From an uncultured Lachnospiraceae bacterium (GTDB lineage Bacteria; Bacillota; Clostridia; Lachnospirales; Lachnospiraceae): a stretch of DNA of 60,400 nucleotides. The stretch lies in the NCBI GenBank assembly GCA_947626505.1, contig CANQSN010000006.1, positions 1-60,400 of the forward strand, written 5' to 3'. Positions 49,723 through 59,394 of the stretch are shown piece after piece. The position numbers and the translations under genes were made by a program. Positions within the stretch are counted from its first letter, which is position 1. The number at the start of each line of letters is the position of its first letter. The notes below the pieces were generated by a model. That model saw only the letters and a program-made list of their open reading frames with translations, did not search any database and was not told where the DNA came from.

Positions 49723-50448
49723 ATGTTAGAGTTGCAGAATATTTCATTTTCAGCAGAGGAGAATGGGATAAAAAAAGAAATATTAAAAGACATCAATCTT
49801 AAGGTGGAGGAGCGGTTTGTTGCTGTTACCGGCCCAAACGGAAGCGGAAAATCTACTCTTGCAAAGATTATTGCCGGAATTATAACGCCTACTTCAGGAA
49901 GGATTATATTAGATGGCGAGGATATAACAGAGCTTTCTATTACAGATAAAGCGAAAGCGGGTATTAGCTTTGCATTTCAGCAGCCGGTCAGGTTTAAGGG
50001 GCTTACCGTAAAGGATTTAATATCGTTGGCAGCAGGCAAAAGCCTTAAAGTAAGTGAAGTGTGTCACATTTTATCCGAAGTGGGGTTATGCGCTAAGGAC
50101 TATGTAAATCGTGAATTAAATTCAAGCTTGTCCGGAGGAGAGTTAAAGCGTATTGAGATTGCTATGATTATGGCGCGCGGAACAAAGCTTTCAATTTTTG
50201 ACGAGCCGGAGGCAGGAATTGATTTGTGGAGTTTCCAGAATTTAATCCGAGTTTTCGAGAATATGTATAAGGATATTAACGGTTCGATTTTAATTATTTC
50301 CCATCAGGAGCGCATATTAAATATTGCGGATAAGGTTGTAGTGATTGCAGACGGACAGGTAAGCAGGGTGGGAGCAAAGGAAGAAGTTTTGCCTGATTTG
50401 CTGGGAAAAAATATTGCATGTAAGACTTTAACAGATAAGATTTCGTAG
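49723..50448 (+). CDS. sufC: SufC-like ABC ATPase
   Basis: ATPase of the SUF iron-sulfur assembly scaffold. 241 residues from ATG 49723 (AAGGAG eight bases upstream; the frame is open ten codons further without a start signal). Walker A is GPNGSGKST, the signature SGGELKRIEIAMIMARG, Walker B LSIFDEPEAGID and the H-loop LIISHQ. The FDEPEAGID and signature wording are those of SufC rather than a transporter ATPase, and no permease is present. Confidence 0.9.
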   Translation: MLELQNISFSAEENGIKKEILKDINLKVEERFVAVTGPNGSGKSTLAKIIAGIITPTSGRIILDGEDITELSITDKAKAGISFAFQQPVRFKGLTVKDLISLAAGKSLKVSEVCHILSEVGLCAKDYVNRELNSSLSGGELKRIEIAMIMARGTKLSIFDEPEAGIDLWSFQNLIRVFENMYKDINGSILIISHQERILNIADKVVVIADGQVSRVGAKEEVLPDLLGKNIACKTLTDKIS

Positions 50449-50463
50449 ATTGGGGTGGAAGCA

Positions 50464-51387
50464 TTGGACATTGATAAGATTCAGATGACATTATTAGAAC
50501 AGGTTGCGGATTTGCATACAGTGCCGGAGGGGGCGTACAATATCCGCGCCAACGGGCAAATGGCAGGACGTAATACTACTGCAAATATTGATATTATAAC
50601 TAAGGAGGATAAATCGGGAATTGACATAAAGGTGAAGCCCGGCACGAAGAAAGAGAGTATCCATATTCCTGTGGTGCTTAGCCAGAGCGGTTTAAAGGAG
50701 ACGGTTTACAATGATTTTTATATTGGAGAGGGGGCTGATGTAACTATTATTGCAGGCTGTGGAATCCATAACAGCGGAGATAAGGAAAGCGCGCATTCAG
50801 GAATACATCGTTTCTTTGTGGAGAAAAACGCCAGAGTGCGTTATGTGGAGAAGCATTACGGACAGGGCGATGGCAATGGGGAAAGGGTTATGAATCCCAC
50901 AACAGAAATTAATTTGTCAGAGGGAGCATACCTTGAGATGGAGACCGTACAGATTAAGGGAATTGATTCAACAAAGAGGGTAACAAAGGGTAAGGTGTCG
51001 GATAACGCCACGTTAATAATCCATGAAAAGATTATGACTCATGGAAAGCAGTATGCAGAAACAGATTTTACAGTGGATATGGACGGTGAGGATTCGTCTG
51101 TAAATCTTATTTCCCGTTCGGTTGCCAAAGGCAATTCAACACAGGTTTTTCGCTCAAGAATCAATGGAAATAACCGTTGCGTTGGACATAGCGAATGCGA
51201 TGCGATTATTATGGAGGATGGGCATGTGTCGGCTATTCCGGAGCTTACTGCAAATGATATTGACGCTAATTTGATTCATGAGGCGGCAATAGGGAAGATT
51301 GCCGGAGATCAGTTAATTAAGCTGATGACGCTTGGCCTGACGGAGAAAGAAGCTGAGGAGCAGATAGTAAGTGGATTTTTGAAATAA
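50464..51387 (+). CDS. SufB/SufD-family scaffold protein (short, SmsB-like)
   Basis: Partner of SufC in a minimal two-gene SUF system. About 307 residues, much shorter than SufB (about 470). The beta-helix core is visible (GADVTIIAGCGIHNSG, VRYVEKHYG, AYLEMETVQIKG, SRSVAKGNSTQVFRSRI) with the C-terminal HEAAIGKIAGDQL helix motif that binds SufC. The start is uncertain: GTG 50455 has no spacing to the GGGGTGG ribosome site, while TTG 50464 is well placed. No sufS, sufU or second sufB/D gene is adjacent. Confidence 0.87.
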   Translation: MDIDKIQMTLLEQVADLHTVPEGAYNIRANGQMAGRNTTANIDIITKEDKSGIDIKVKPGTKKESIHIPVVLSQSGLKETVYNDFYIGEGADVTIIAGCGIHNSGDKESAHSGIHRFFVEKNARVRYVEKHYGQGDGNGERVMNPTTEINLSEGAYLEMETVQIKGIDSTKRVTKGKVSDNATLIIHEKIMTHGKQYAETDFTVDMDGEDSSVNLISRSVAKGNSTQVFRSRINGNNRCVGHSECDAIIMEDGHVSAIPELTANDIDANLIHEAAIGKIAGDQLIKLMTLGLTEKEAEEQIVSGFLK

Positions 51388-51441
51388 AAAAATAAAGAAT
51401 ATTCCTCTTTTTAAAATTCATATGGAAGGATGGCGAAATTG

Positions 51442-52959
51442 ATGATTAGGTGGCTTAATGTGCCGCAATGCTATAAAGATTTTAAGTGTGTGGACAGGAA
51501 GTGTACGGATAGCTGCTGTGCAGGATGGCAGGTAGATGTTGATGGAGAGTCATGGGAATATTATAAGACGGTTGGGGGTAAGTTTGGTGAATATATTCAT
51601 TCAGTGATGGTAGATTTGCAGGACGAAGATTTCTTTGCAGACAAGGGACAGTTCCGGCTTAAAGAAGACGGAAGATGTCCCTTTTTAAATGACGAAGGGC
51701 TTTGCGATATGTTTACTGAGCTGGGAGAGGAAAGACTTTGTAAGACGTGTACTAATTATCCGCGTTTTATGGAGGATTATGGAGAGCTTAGAGAGGTTGG
51801 GCTTGCTTTTTCCTGTCCGGAAGCGGCAAGGCTTATGTTAGAATCTGATAAGCCGATGGAGTTTTTGAAACTGCCTGTAAGCGAGAGAGGAGAGTATAGT
51901 AAGGACGACATTAACAGTAAGCTGATAATTGGGGAAGATAGCGTCAGTACAGAGGAAAAAAGTAGAATAGTTAAGGATATTATGTGGCGCACAAAGGGAA
52001 TGGGCGTGTCGGATTCTAAGGAATTATCAGCTTGTAATGAGAATACCCTTAAAGAAGGTTTTCAGGTTGAGGTTGAGGCGTTTGACAAGGATTATTTTGA
52101 TTTGCTTTATGAGAGTAGAAATACTGCGTGGTTTATTGTCAGGGAGAGGTCGCTTAGCATTGAAAAAAGGGTGGCTTTATTGCTGGATTACTGTGTGGCT
52201 TTGCAAAATATTATTGACTCTACAGTGAAATGCGGAGATAGTATAGAAAATGATGAAATAATTGAGTGCAGCAGCATTTATGGTAATATAGACGAAATGG
52301 ATTTGGCAAGCGGGGAAATAGAGAATTTATTTAGGGAAATATGGGGAAATTATTCAGATGCAGATTGGATTAAGAAGAGATATGATTTTTTATTAGAAGG
52401 TGTGCAGGCATGGACAGCTGATGAGGATGCATTTCAGTTGTATGGGGAGAAGGTGGCTTTTGGAGAGCTTAGGTATAATTTATTACCTGAGTATGCCGCA
52501 GTTATTTATCAGGAGTTAAAGCACTGCAAGCCAGAGTGGGGACCTATGCTTACTGAGGCGGAGGATATATTACATAATCAGAGGGAAGTACCGGAGTATT
52601 ATGCACTTTACAGGGAATTTGATGCATACTATCAGGAAAAGCAATATGAATATGAGCATTTGCTTAATTATTTTGTGTTCAAATATTTTTTAAAGGCATA
52701 TTTTGATGATGATGTGTATGGTAAAGGCCAGCTTATGGTGATGGGATATCTGGTTTTAAAGGAGCTGGCAGTATGCCGGTGGATAAAGCAGGAGAAATGT
52801 TTTTCTACTTCTAATCAGGCTGAGCTGTTTCATCTGTATTCAAGGGAGCTTGAGCATTCCGATGAAAATTATGAAGCTTTTCTTGAAATGCTGAGGACAG
52901 AAAACATGTGTAACTTTGAGCATTTGCTGGCGCTTCTGGTGGAAATCAGCTTATCATGA
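51442..52959 (+). CDS. FliB-like protein (flagellin lysine-N-methylase family)
   Basis: About 505 residues. The N-terminal Cys-rich cluster (CYKDFKC...CTDSCCAGW), then CPFLNDEGLCDMFTELGEERLCKTCTNYPRF and a later FSCPEAARLML are hallmarks of the FliB family; the cysteines probably bind a metal or Fe-S cluster. In Salmonella FliB methylates flagellin lysines, but no flagellar gene lies in this window. The start is ambiguous: ATG 51430 touches GGAAGG, while TTG 51439 or ATG 51442 are better spaced. It follows the SUF pair by about 50 bp. Confidence 0.82.
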   Translation: MIRWLNVPQCYKDFKCVDRKCTDSCCAGWQVDVDGESWEYYKTVGGKFGEYIHSVMVDLQDEDFFADKGQFRLKEDGRCPFLNDEGLCDMFTELGEERLCKTCTNYPRFMEDYGELREVGLAFSCPEAARLMLESDKPMEFLKLPVSERGEYSKDDINSKLIIGEDSVSTEEKSRIVKDIMWRTKGMGVSDSKELSACNENTLKEGFQVEVEAFDKDYFDLLYESRNTAWFIVRERSLSIEKRVALLLDYCVALQNIIDSTVKCGDSIENDEIIECSSIYGNIDEMDLASGEIENLFREIWGNYSDADWIKKRYDFLLEGVQAWTADEDAFQLYGEKVAFGELRYNLLPEYAAVIYQELKHCKPEWGPMLTEAEDILHNQREVPEYYALYREFDAYYQEKQYEYEHLLNYFVFKYFLKAYFDDDVYGKGQLMVMGYLVLKELAVCRWIKQEKCFSTSNQAELFHLYSRELEHSDENYEAFLEMLRTENMCNFEHLLALLVEISLS

Positions 52960-53091
52960 CAAATTACCTAAGATAATACATTAAAAGGAAATATTTAAAA
53001 TTTGTGAGATTGTAACATGATTATGGGCTGAAAGCCTTCAGATTGTTAGGGCTTACTATAAAGCCATAACTGAAAAACATAATCATTAGAT

Positions 53092-53131
53092 AATCAGACG
53101 TTCAGAACAAAAATCGGACGTTCAGAACAAA
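53092..53131 (+). promoter_or_regulatory. Tandem 20-bp direct repeat, response-regulator site candidate
   Basis: Two copies (53092-53111 and 53112-53131) differ at one base; each contains GACGTTCAG, which agrees with the LytTR-type consensus at eight of nine positions. Two helical turns separate the copies, and the repeat ends four bases before the -35 box. Confidence 0.5.
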
Positions 53132-53135
53132 ATTA

Positions 53136-53164
53136 TTGAATTTACAATATTTTGACTGTACACT
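53136..53164 (+). promoter_or_regulatory. Promoter of the subtilisin-LRR operon
   Basis: TTGAAT (53136-53141), a 17-bp spacer and TACACT (53159-53164); leader of about 145 nt. Confidence 0.55.
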
Positions 53165-53310
53165 ATATGTATCACATGGAATAATCCTGCAATTGCAGAC
53201 AATCATATTTATGAAATTAATGGTTGTAAATACAGGTTTTATGTACTCAATTATTTTGAGGGTGGTGCAGGATTCTAAGATAATAGTTCAATGTAAAACA
53301 GGAGGGTATT

Positions 53311-56300
53311 ATGGAGAAAAGATGGAAGAAGTTTATTGCATTTGTACTTGTATTAAGTTTGATTCTATCAAATTTTAACAGTACTTTAGCTGTATATTCT
53401 GCCTATGCAGAAGGAAAGAAGCAGGTATACAGTGGTGAAGGTTATGAGATTACAGTAACAGAGCAGACAGGCTGGGGCAGCGGGTATATTGCAGAGGTAA
53501 CAGTTGCCAACAAAGGGAAGGAAAAGCTTACGGGCTGGCAGGTTTTGATAAAGACAGAAGACGGAAGCATAGACAGCCTGTGGAATGCAGAGCTTGAAAG
53601 CGCCGGGGGAGAATACATTATTTCCCCGGCAGACTACAATAGAAGCATAGAGGCCGGAGAAAGCATAACATTTGGTTATAATGGAAGCGGAAAGGGAATT
53701 GAAACCGTCAAGAAGGCAGAGCTTTTGGTGAAAAGCAGGGGAGAGGTTAAAAAAGAAAGCTTTTCAGTAGAGTTAAACATTACGGACGACTGGGGAGACA
53801 CAGCAGGCGCAGAGCTTGTTATACATAACAACACCGGTAATACGATGCATAACTGGGAGCTCACGTTTAAATTGAATGCAGAGATACTTTCCCTGTGGGG
53901 GGCAAACCTTCAATGGCAGAGGGAAGGTGAATGCAGGATTGACGGAAACAGCGGACCGATGGACATAGAAGCAGGCAAATCAGTCACTATAGGAATGAAG
54001 CTTTCCTGTGGCAGCAGCAAAAAACCTGTAATATCAGACAGTCATTTAAGCTGCACGGACAGTGAGCTTAAAGAGGAAGAAAGTACAGAGGATAAAACAT
54101 CTTCACAGGAAGGCACCACAGGGGAGGCTGCCACCACGGAAGACAAAAACACATCAGGAGATGGCAGTACAGGCGGTAATGTCAGCAGTGACGCCAGCGC
54201 AGATGCAGGCACTACAGAGCAGGAAGTAACAGATAATACATATAAAGACTGGAACCTTAAGATGATTAGGGCAGATAAGGAAATCATTGGCAGGTGCAGC
54301 GGGGATGGCAGTGAAAAAGTGAAAATTGCAATGCTTGATTCAGGCATAGATGAAAACAGTGATATAAATGTTGTGGAGCGTGTCAATTTTATAGATGACT
54401 ATGAAGACAGCAATGACATTTTTGATGATTTAAGCGGACATGGCACTGCGGCAGCATCCATACTGGCGTCTGACCCGGATAAACTGACAGGGGAAGATAC
54501 AGGGGATAAAGAAGAAGCTTATGGGGAGGAAGAAGAGCCGGAGTATGAAGAACTTTCAGATGAAGAGATTGATTATTCAGTTGTACAGGATATGGTAGAA
54601 GAAAAAGCAGAAGAAAACAGCAGGGTGGAAACCCTTACAGCTAAAGCAGATGAAGAGGACATAAAGATGTATGAAGAAATGAGGGAGTTTATATCTGCCA
54701 TGGAAAGCCAGCAGGCAGAGGATGAGGCAGCAGAAGAAACAAGGGCTGAGGAAGAAGAAAAGGCGATGCCGGAGGAGCCTGATATAGAATATGAGGAAGA
54801 CGGGGATGAAGCAGAAGAAGAAGTAAATGATTTACTCTATGGAGAAAATGAAACACTTCAGGGAGTTAACCCGGATGTGGAGCTGTATTCTGCAAGGGTG
54901 CTTAATTCTGACAATAAGGCAAAAGTTTCCACGGTAATAGATGCCATACACTGGGCTGTGGAAAGAGGTGTTAATATTATCCAGATTGGATTTGGAATTG
55001 ATAAGGATAACAAAAACCTTCATGATGCCATAAAAGAAGCCTGTGATAAAGGGATTCTTGTTATTGCTCCTGCCGGAAATGAGGGTACAATCCAGTATCC
55101 GGCCAAATACAGTGAAGTAATTGCAGTAGGTTCAGTTACCTGTGAGGGTGTGGTAAGTGAGGAAAGCGCTTCTGGGGAAGGACTGGAATTAGTGGCACCG
55201 GGAGAGCTTATATGCGCAAGGGGAGCCTTTGGTTCGCTTGACTTGTTCAGTGGAACAAGCATGGCAGTACCTCATGTGACAGGCCTTGCATCGCTTCTTT
55301 GGCAGAGGGACCTGTCGCAGCCTGCCGAATGTATCCGCCGGTTAATGGCAGCAACAGCCCATGACCTTGGGGATTCAAAAATATATGGTGCAGGGCTTAT
55401 TGACTGTGCAGAGGCAATGGAGAAATATGAGGAGTTTATTAAACTGTACCATGAAGAGGCGGTAAGCGGTGATGCTGTTTCTAGCGGTGATGCAGCTGGC
55501 AGTGGTGATGCTGTGGGAAACGGTGCTTTAGCGGGAGGGGATTTTAATGCCAGCGGTGATGCAGCCGGCAGCCTTCAGGAAGAGCTTGGAGATAATGTAG
55601 AGCCAGTGCCTGTTGTAGATGAGGATGCAGTGAAGGGCTGCTGGGCAGGAGAATACCATCAAGGAGCGATAAGTGAAAAAACATATACTGCATTAAAAAA
55701 AGTAGAAGGAGCATTGAAGAAAGGTGTCACATGGCCTGATAATCCGGAATCAGGAGTAGCCGGAATGACATCAAACCCCGCATTCCATGGATACTATAAA
55801 AAGGTTATAAGCAAAACTGAATCAAAGCCATGTAACTATATAGAAGGATACTTCTGCCTTGTAGAGGCATCCCAGCATTTTTATGAAAAAGGCACACTGA
55901 AAAATTTTAAATATACTGAAACTGCCAGTTCTGACGGGGTATGCAACATGGTCAGCAAGCTGAAACAAAAGCGCATGACTAAAAACATTATAAGGGAATC
56001 AGGAATGAAAAAGAATAAGAATGGGAAATACCCTAAAAAAGAACGCAAAAAGGGAGCATTCTTTATCTACGGAATGGCGCTGCATTCACTGGCGGACATA
56101 TTTGCCCACAGCTCCTACGCATGCAACAGCTATACATATAAGACAAATAAAAAGGGAATGGTAATAAAAAAGGTTACCGGAAAGAAATGCTGGACACCTG
56201 TAAGACATGGCTCATGCGTTATTAAAAAGGATGGAAAGAGCACGAAATATTATCTTTCAAACCAGAGTGACAATGCAGGTTATAAACCACAGCGCTATAT

Positions 56301-58239
56301 ACAGGCAAAAAAGGTTGTTGCTGCTTCCATAAAAGAAATGGTAAGCGGAAATGCCCTTAACGTGGATAAGTCCCCGTCTGTTAAAGTGTTCGGCTGTATG
56401 AAGGAGGCCTGTTCGTTATTTAAGGCAGATTTAAGTGTCATGTTATCACAGACTTTAAGGACAGATGGCTCAAGTACAACAAAAAAGGTAGCCGGAATAG
56501 ACAGGAGAAATTACATTAATAAACAGTTTTCCATTAAAAACCTTAAAAAGTATATGAACCAGAGCATAAAGAGGGGAATGGACTTCCCTTACAGTGAACT
56601 TACGGATGAAATGCAGGAGCGCCAGTGGGCACTTTCTAAAGCATCAGCATTTGATAACGATTATGTAAGCAAAATAGTAAAATCATGGAAGAGTTTTGGT
56701 TTTAATGTGAAAAGCATAAAATATAAGAATAAAATAAATAAGTTTAAAATATATGATGCTACACAGTCAATTAAAAATATAAAGGAAAATGAAAAACATA
56801 AGAATGATTCCAAGTGGAAGAAGAAAAGTGAAAGGGTGGAAATTACTCTTAAGAAAAACAGCATGAGTTTAACAAAGGGGCACTCATATCTTATTATATT
56901 AAAGGGCAAAAAGCTGAAGAAGAGTGACCTGGAAAATGCATCCAAGTATTCACTCAGGGCATGCTTATATAATTCCGGTGAAGAAGACAGCGGAGAAGAT
57001 TTTGCGGCCATAAAGATGTTCAGGGTAGGTGAGGATGATACGGATAATTATGACAGTGATGAATGCATGCTGTTCGGCGGCACCGTTGACGTAACCTTGG
57101 ATGACAGTGATGAGGTATACTCATCTGTAAGCGGGGGAGTAGTAAAAGCATCAAATGATAATGCAGAGCTTGCAGGGAAACCCATAAGTGGCCAGAATGT
57201 ACTTTTATATGAATGGGATGAGGATTTCGACCAGAACATGTATGATATGACACCTCTTTATAAAACAGTTACAGATAATAACGGATATTACCGCTTTGAC
57301 AAGGTAGTCCCCGGAAGGTATATTTTATATACGGGTGACCCAACATTTGTTAATTATATGGACTATACGCAGGAAGTAAATGTAAAGGTAGGAAGCGGCG
57401 AGGTCTGCAACGAACTTATAAGAATGGTAAAATGGAGTGACAGGGGAAAAAACAGGGTAACAGGGATTATAAGGGATGCAGTAACAGGGAAAGGAGTGCC
57501 GGGATTAGAGGTGACGGTAAGAACGGGAAGAGATGAAACGGTAGAAACGGACTCTGAAGGGAGATATATATTTAATACACGTGTTTATGCAGGGAATTAT
57601 ACAGCTAACGTGAAAGACCCAAGTGGTAAATATGCAGGCACATCCTTTACAATTATTAACAGCGGAAAGGTAAAGTTTGGCGACCAGAATGCCGTGGTGT
57701 GCAAAAAGATGCCGGATGACAGAATACATATAGTGGCAGGCTGGGGTACAAATAACAGGGGATATGAAGGACATGTGACGTACCCTTATTATAAAAAGAG
57801 TTATGTGGTGGATTTGGATTTGTGGCCGGGCTCTCAGAAGTTTACATATAATAATAAGCTGGTGGCAAAAGTGTATGGTGATGCAAAAAGCTATAACCCT
57901 CCTGAAACCTTCAGCATATATGATACGTCAAAAAGCTTTGATTACTGCTTTTTTGAAAATACTCTGTCCAAAGATGCACCTGACCCGGAATTAAAGAACC
58001 AGATGGTAAAGATAGAAGTATACCAGGGTTCAGGAGAAAAAGCAGTTGGTACTTATTATATGCCATATACTGATGGATATGGTGTTCAGGTGTTCCATTA
58101 TGATGCAGAAACAAAAAGTTTCAGGTCAATATGCAGGACAAGGAAGGATGCACCTGAGGAAAGCAGTGACAGCATGCCAGTGGGAAGCCCGTGGAGTAAC
58201 GGATGGGAAAAAACAGGTATTGAGCGTATTGAAGAATAG
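53311..58239 (+). CDS. Giant secreted subtilisin-family protein with CBM2-like and prealbumin-like domains
   Basis: 1642 residues. Signal peptide (1 to about 33); two CBM2-like beta sandwiches (about 45-135 and 150-240; GWQVLIKTEDGSIDSLWNAE and NWELTFKLNAEILSLWGANL); an acidic Thr/Ser linker; an S8 protease domain with Asp343 (LDSGID), His377 (GHGTAA) and Ser650 (GTSMAVPH) intact, interrupted by a Glu-rich insert of about 115 residues after the His; a SGDA-rich linker; a region with H925xxxD929xxxH933; a Lys-rich stretch; two prealbumin/CnaB-like domains (from about 1267 and 1382); and a C-terminal domain from about 1470 resembling DUF2135. GGAGGG precedes the ATG. Confidence 0.82.
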   Translation: MEKRWKKFIAFVLVLSLILSNFNSTLAVYSAYAEGKKQVYSGEGYEITVTEQTGWGSGYIAEVTVANKGKEKLTGWQVLIKTEDGSIDSLWNAELESAGGEYIISPADYNRSIEAGESITFGYNGSGKGIETVKKAELLVKSRGEVKKESFSVELNITDDWGDTAGAELVIHNNTGNTMHNWELTFKLNAEILSLWGANLQWQREGECRIDGNSGPMDIEAGKSVTIGMKLSCGSSKKPVISDSHLSCTDSELKEEESTEDKTSSQEGTTGEAATTEDKNTSGDGSTGGNVSSDASADAGTTEQEVTDNTYKDWNLKMIRADKEIIGRCSGDGSEKVKIAMLDSGIDENSDINVVERVNFIDDYEDSNDIFDDLSGHGTAAASILASDPDKLTGEDTGDKEEAYGEEEEPEYEELSDEEIDYSVVQDMVEEKAEENSRVETLTAKADEEDIKMYEEMREFISAMESQQAEDEAAEETRAEEEEKAMPEEPDIEYEEDGDEAEEEVNDLLYGENETLQGVNPDVELYSARVLNSDNKAKVSTVIDAIHWAVERGVNIIQIGFGIDKDNKNLHDAIKEACDKGILVIAPAGNEGTIQYPAKYSEVIAVGSVTCEGVVSEESASGEGLELVAPGELICARGAFGSLDLFSGTSMAVPHVTGLASLLWQRDLSQPAECIRRLMAATAHDLGDSKIYGAGLIDCAEAMEKYEEFIKLYHEEAVSGDAVSSGDAAGSGDAVGNGALAGGDFNASGDAAGSLQEELGDNVEPVPVVDEDAVKGCWAGEYHQGAISEKTYTALKKVEGALKKGVTWPDNPESGVAGMTSNPAFHGYYKKVISKTESKPCNYIEGYFCLVEASQHFYEKGTLKNFKYTETASSDGVCNMVSKLKQKRMTKNIIRESGMKKNKNGKYPKKERKKGAFFIYGMALHSLADIFAHSSYACNSYTYKTNKKGMVIKKVTGKKCWTPVRHGSCVIKKDGKSTKYYLSNQSDNAGYKPQRYIQAKKVVAASIKEMVSGNALNVDKSPSVKVFGCMKEACSLFKADLSVMLSQTLRTDGSSTTKKVAGIDRRNYINKQFSIKNLKKYMNQSIKRGMDFPYSELTDEMQERQWALSKASAFDNDYVSKIVKSWKSFGFNVKSIKYKNKINKFKIYDATQSIKNIKENEKHKNDSKWKKKSERVEITLKKNSMSLTKGHSYLIILKGKKLKKSDLENASKYSLRACLYNSGEEDSGEDFAAIKMFRVGEDDTDNYDSDECMLFGGTVDVTLDDSDEVYSSVSGGVVKASNDNAELAGKPISGQNVLLYEWDEDFDQNMYDMTPLYKTVTDNNGYYRFDKVVPGRYILYTGDPTFVNYMDYTQEVNVKVGSGEVCNELIRMVKWSDRGKNRVTGIIRDAVTGKGVPGLEVTVRTGRDETVETDSEGRYIFNTRVYAGNYTANVKDPSGKYAGTSFTIINSGKVKFGDQNAVVCKKMPDDRIHIVAGWGTNNRGYEGHVTYPYYKKSYVVDLDLWPGSQKFTYNNKLVAKVYGDAKSYNPPETFSIYDTSKSFDYCFFENTLSKDAPDPELKNQMVKIEVYQGSGEKAVGTYYMPYTDGYGVQVFHYDAETKSFRSICRTRKDAPEESSDSMPVGSPWSNGWEKTGIERIEE

Positions 58240-59362
58240 GAGGCAGCAGAATGAATAGAAAGTTAAAAGTATTGGTAAAGCGTGCAGCAGCGGTACTGCT
58301 TATAATAAGCCTTGTACTGCCGGTAATGTCAGTTGATGTGCAGGCAAAGAAGGGTAAAACCTCGGGGACACACTATAATATCAAGTGGAATTATGATAAA
58401 AAAACAAAAACACTGACTTTAAGCGGTAAAGGGAGAATGAATGATGATTTTATAGGTTATGACAACGAGGGATGGCCATGGGGGCATTACTGTGACTATG
58501 AAGCAGAAACTGTCATTTTTAAAGAGGGTATTACATATATAGGCAATATTTGCTGTGATATGTATGTAAGTCTTAAAAAGGTGTCCATAAGTGAAAGTGT
58601 AACTGAAATAGGGCCGTGGGCTTTCAGGTTTACGGGAATAAAAAAAGTAAATCTTCCCCAAAAGCTGAAAAAAATAGGTAAAAGTGCATTTTCTGGTACA
58701 CCTTTAAAGGAGATAGTAATACCAGATACTGTAACTGATATAGGTGAACATGCCCTTGACGGATGTCATAACCTAAAAAAAGTAAAGCTTCCCAAAAATC
58801 TTAAAAAGATTAAAGAATTTACATTTTCATTTTGTGATAACCTTAAAAATATATCTATACCTGAATCTGTGGAAGTTATAGATGATGATGCCTTTGTAGG
58901 CGCAGGCCTCACAAGTATAACGGTTCCGGGTAAAGTAAAAAGTATAGGTAAAAAAACATTTGCCTTTTGTGAGAACTTAAAGAAGGTAACTTTTAAAACA
59001 AATAAAGTGAAGGTGCTGGAGAAGGGGTTATTTTGGGAATGCAAAAACTTAAAGAAAGTAAAAATACCCCAGAGTGTTAAAGAGATTGAGGATAAGGTGT
59101 TTATGTCAAGCGGGCTTACAGGCATAACCATACCTAAAAAGGTGGAAAGCATAGGCAAGAAGGCATTTGCTGACTGTGTGGGTTTGAAGGAGGTTACATT
59201 TGAAGGAACAAATACAGAGAGCATAGGTAAGGATGCATTTAAAGGGGTTCCTGAAGACTGTGTATTTACAGTGCCGGAGGGTGAAGCAGAGAGCATGAAG
59301 GAGATGCTTGTAGAAAGCGGACTGCCTGATACCGTTCAAGTGGTGGAGAAGTAAAAAAAGGA
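58219..59362 (+). repeat. First unit of a 1144-bp tandem duplication
   Basis: The last 20 bases of the protease gene, the 11-bp gap and the following LRR gene recur 1144 bp downstream (from about 59363). The second copy keeps the same ribosome site and the vestigial protease 3' end, now noncoding, and runs off the window. Confidence 0.85.
58251..59354 (+). CDS. Secreted BspA-type leucine-rich repeat protein, copy 1
   Basis: 367 residues: signal peptide (about 1-32), an N-terminal cap starting NIKWNYDKKTKTLTLSGKG, then about ten LRR_5 repeats of about 23 residues (pattern IPxSVxxIGxxAFxxCxxL) and a C-terminal cap ending in EGEAESMKEML. BspA-type repeats mediate binding to host or bacterial surface ligands in other species. 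The start lies 11 bp after the protease stop with AGGAGG upstream, so the two genes form one transcription unit. Confidence 0.9.
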   Translation: MNRKLKVLVKRAAAVLLIISLVLPVMSVDVQAKKGKTSGTHYNIKWNYDKKTKTLTLSGKGRMNDDFIGYDNEGWPWGHYCDYEAETVIFKEGITYIGNICCDMYVSLKKVSISESVTEIGPWAFRFTGIKKVNLPQKLKKIGKSAFSGTPLKEIVIPDTVTDIGEHALDGCHNLKKVKLPKNLKKIKEFTFSFCDNLKNISIPESVEVIDDDAFVGAGLTSITVPGKVKSIGKKTFAFCENLKKVTFKTNKVKVLEKGLFWECKNLKKVKIPQSVKEIEDKVFMSSGLTGITIPKKVESIGKKAFADCVGLKEVTFEGTNTESIGKDAFKGVPEDCVFTVPEGEAESMKEMLVESGLPDTVQVVEK

Positions 59363-59394
59363 ATTGAGCGTATTGAAGAATAGGAGGCAGCAGA

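Larger units (their letters stand above)
52960..53310 (+). other. Regulatory intergenic region before the subtilisin operon
   Basis: 351 bp. It contains two small hairpins near 53026-53065 (GGCT/AGCC and GGCTT/AAGCC), the tandem 20-bp repeat and promoter listed separately, and the perfect palindrome CTGCAATTGCAG (53187-53198) in the leader. The open frame at 53136-53378 overlaps the promoter and looks spurious. Confidence 0.6.

Noticed and set aside
53092-53131. Tandem repeat as a CRISPR remnant
   Set aside because: The two copies are directly adjacent with no spacers, and no cas gene is present.
53136-53378. 80-codon frame upstream of the subtilisin gene
   Set aside because: It covers the promoter and leader and overlaps the real start out of frame.
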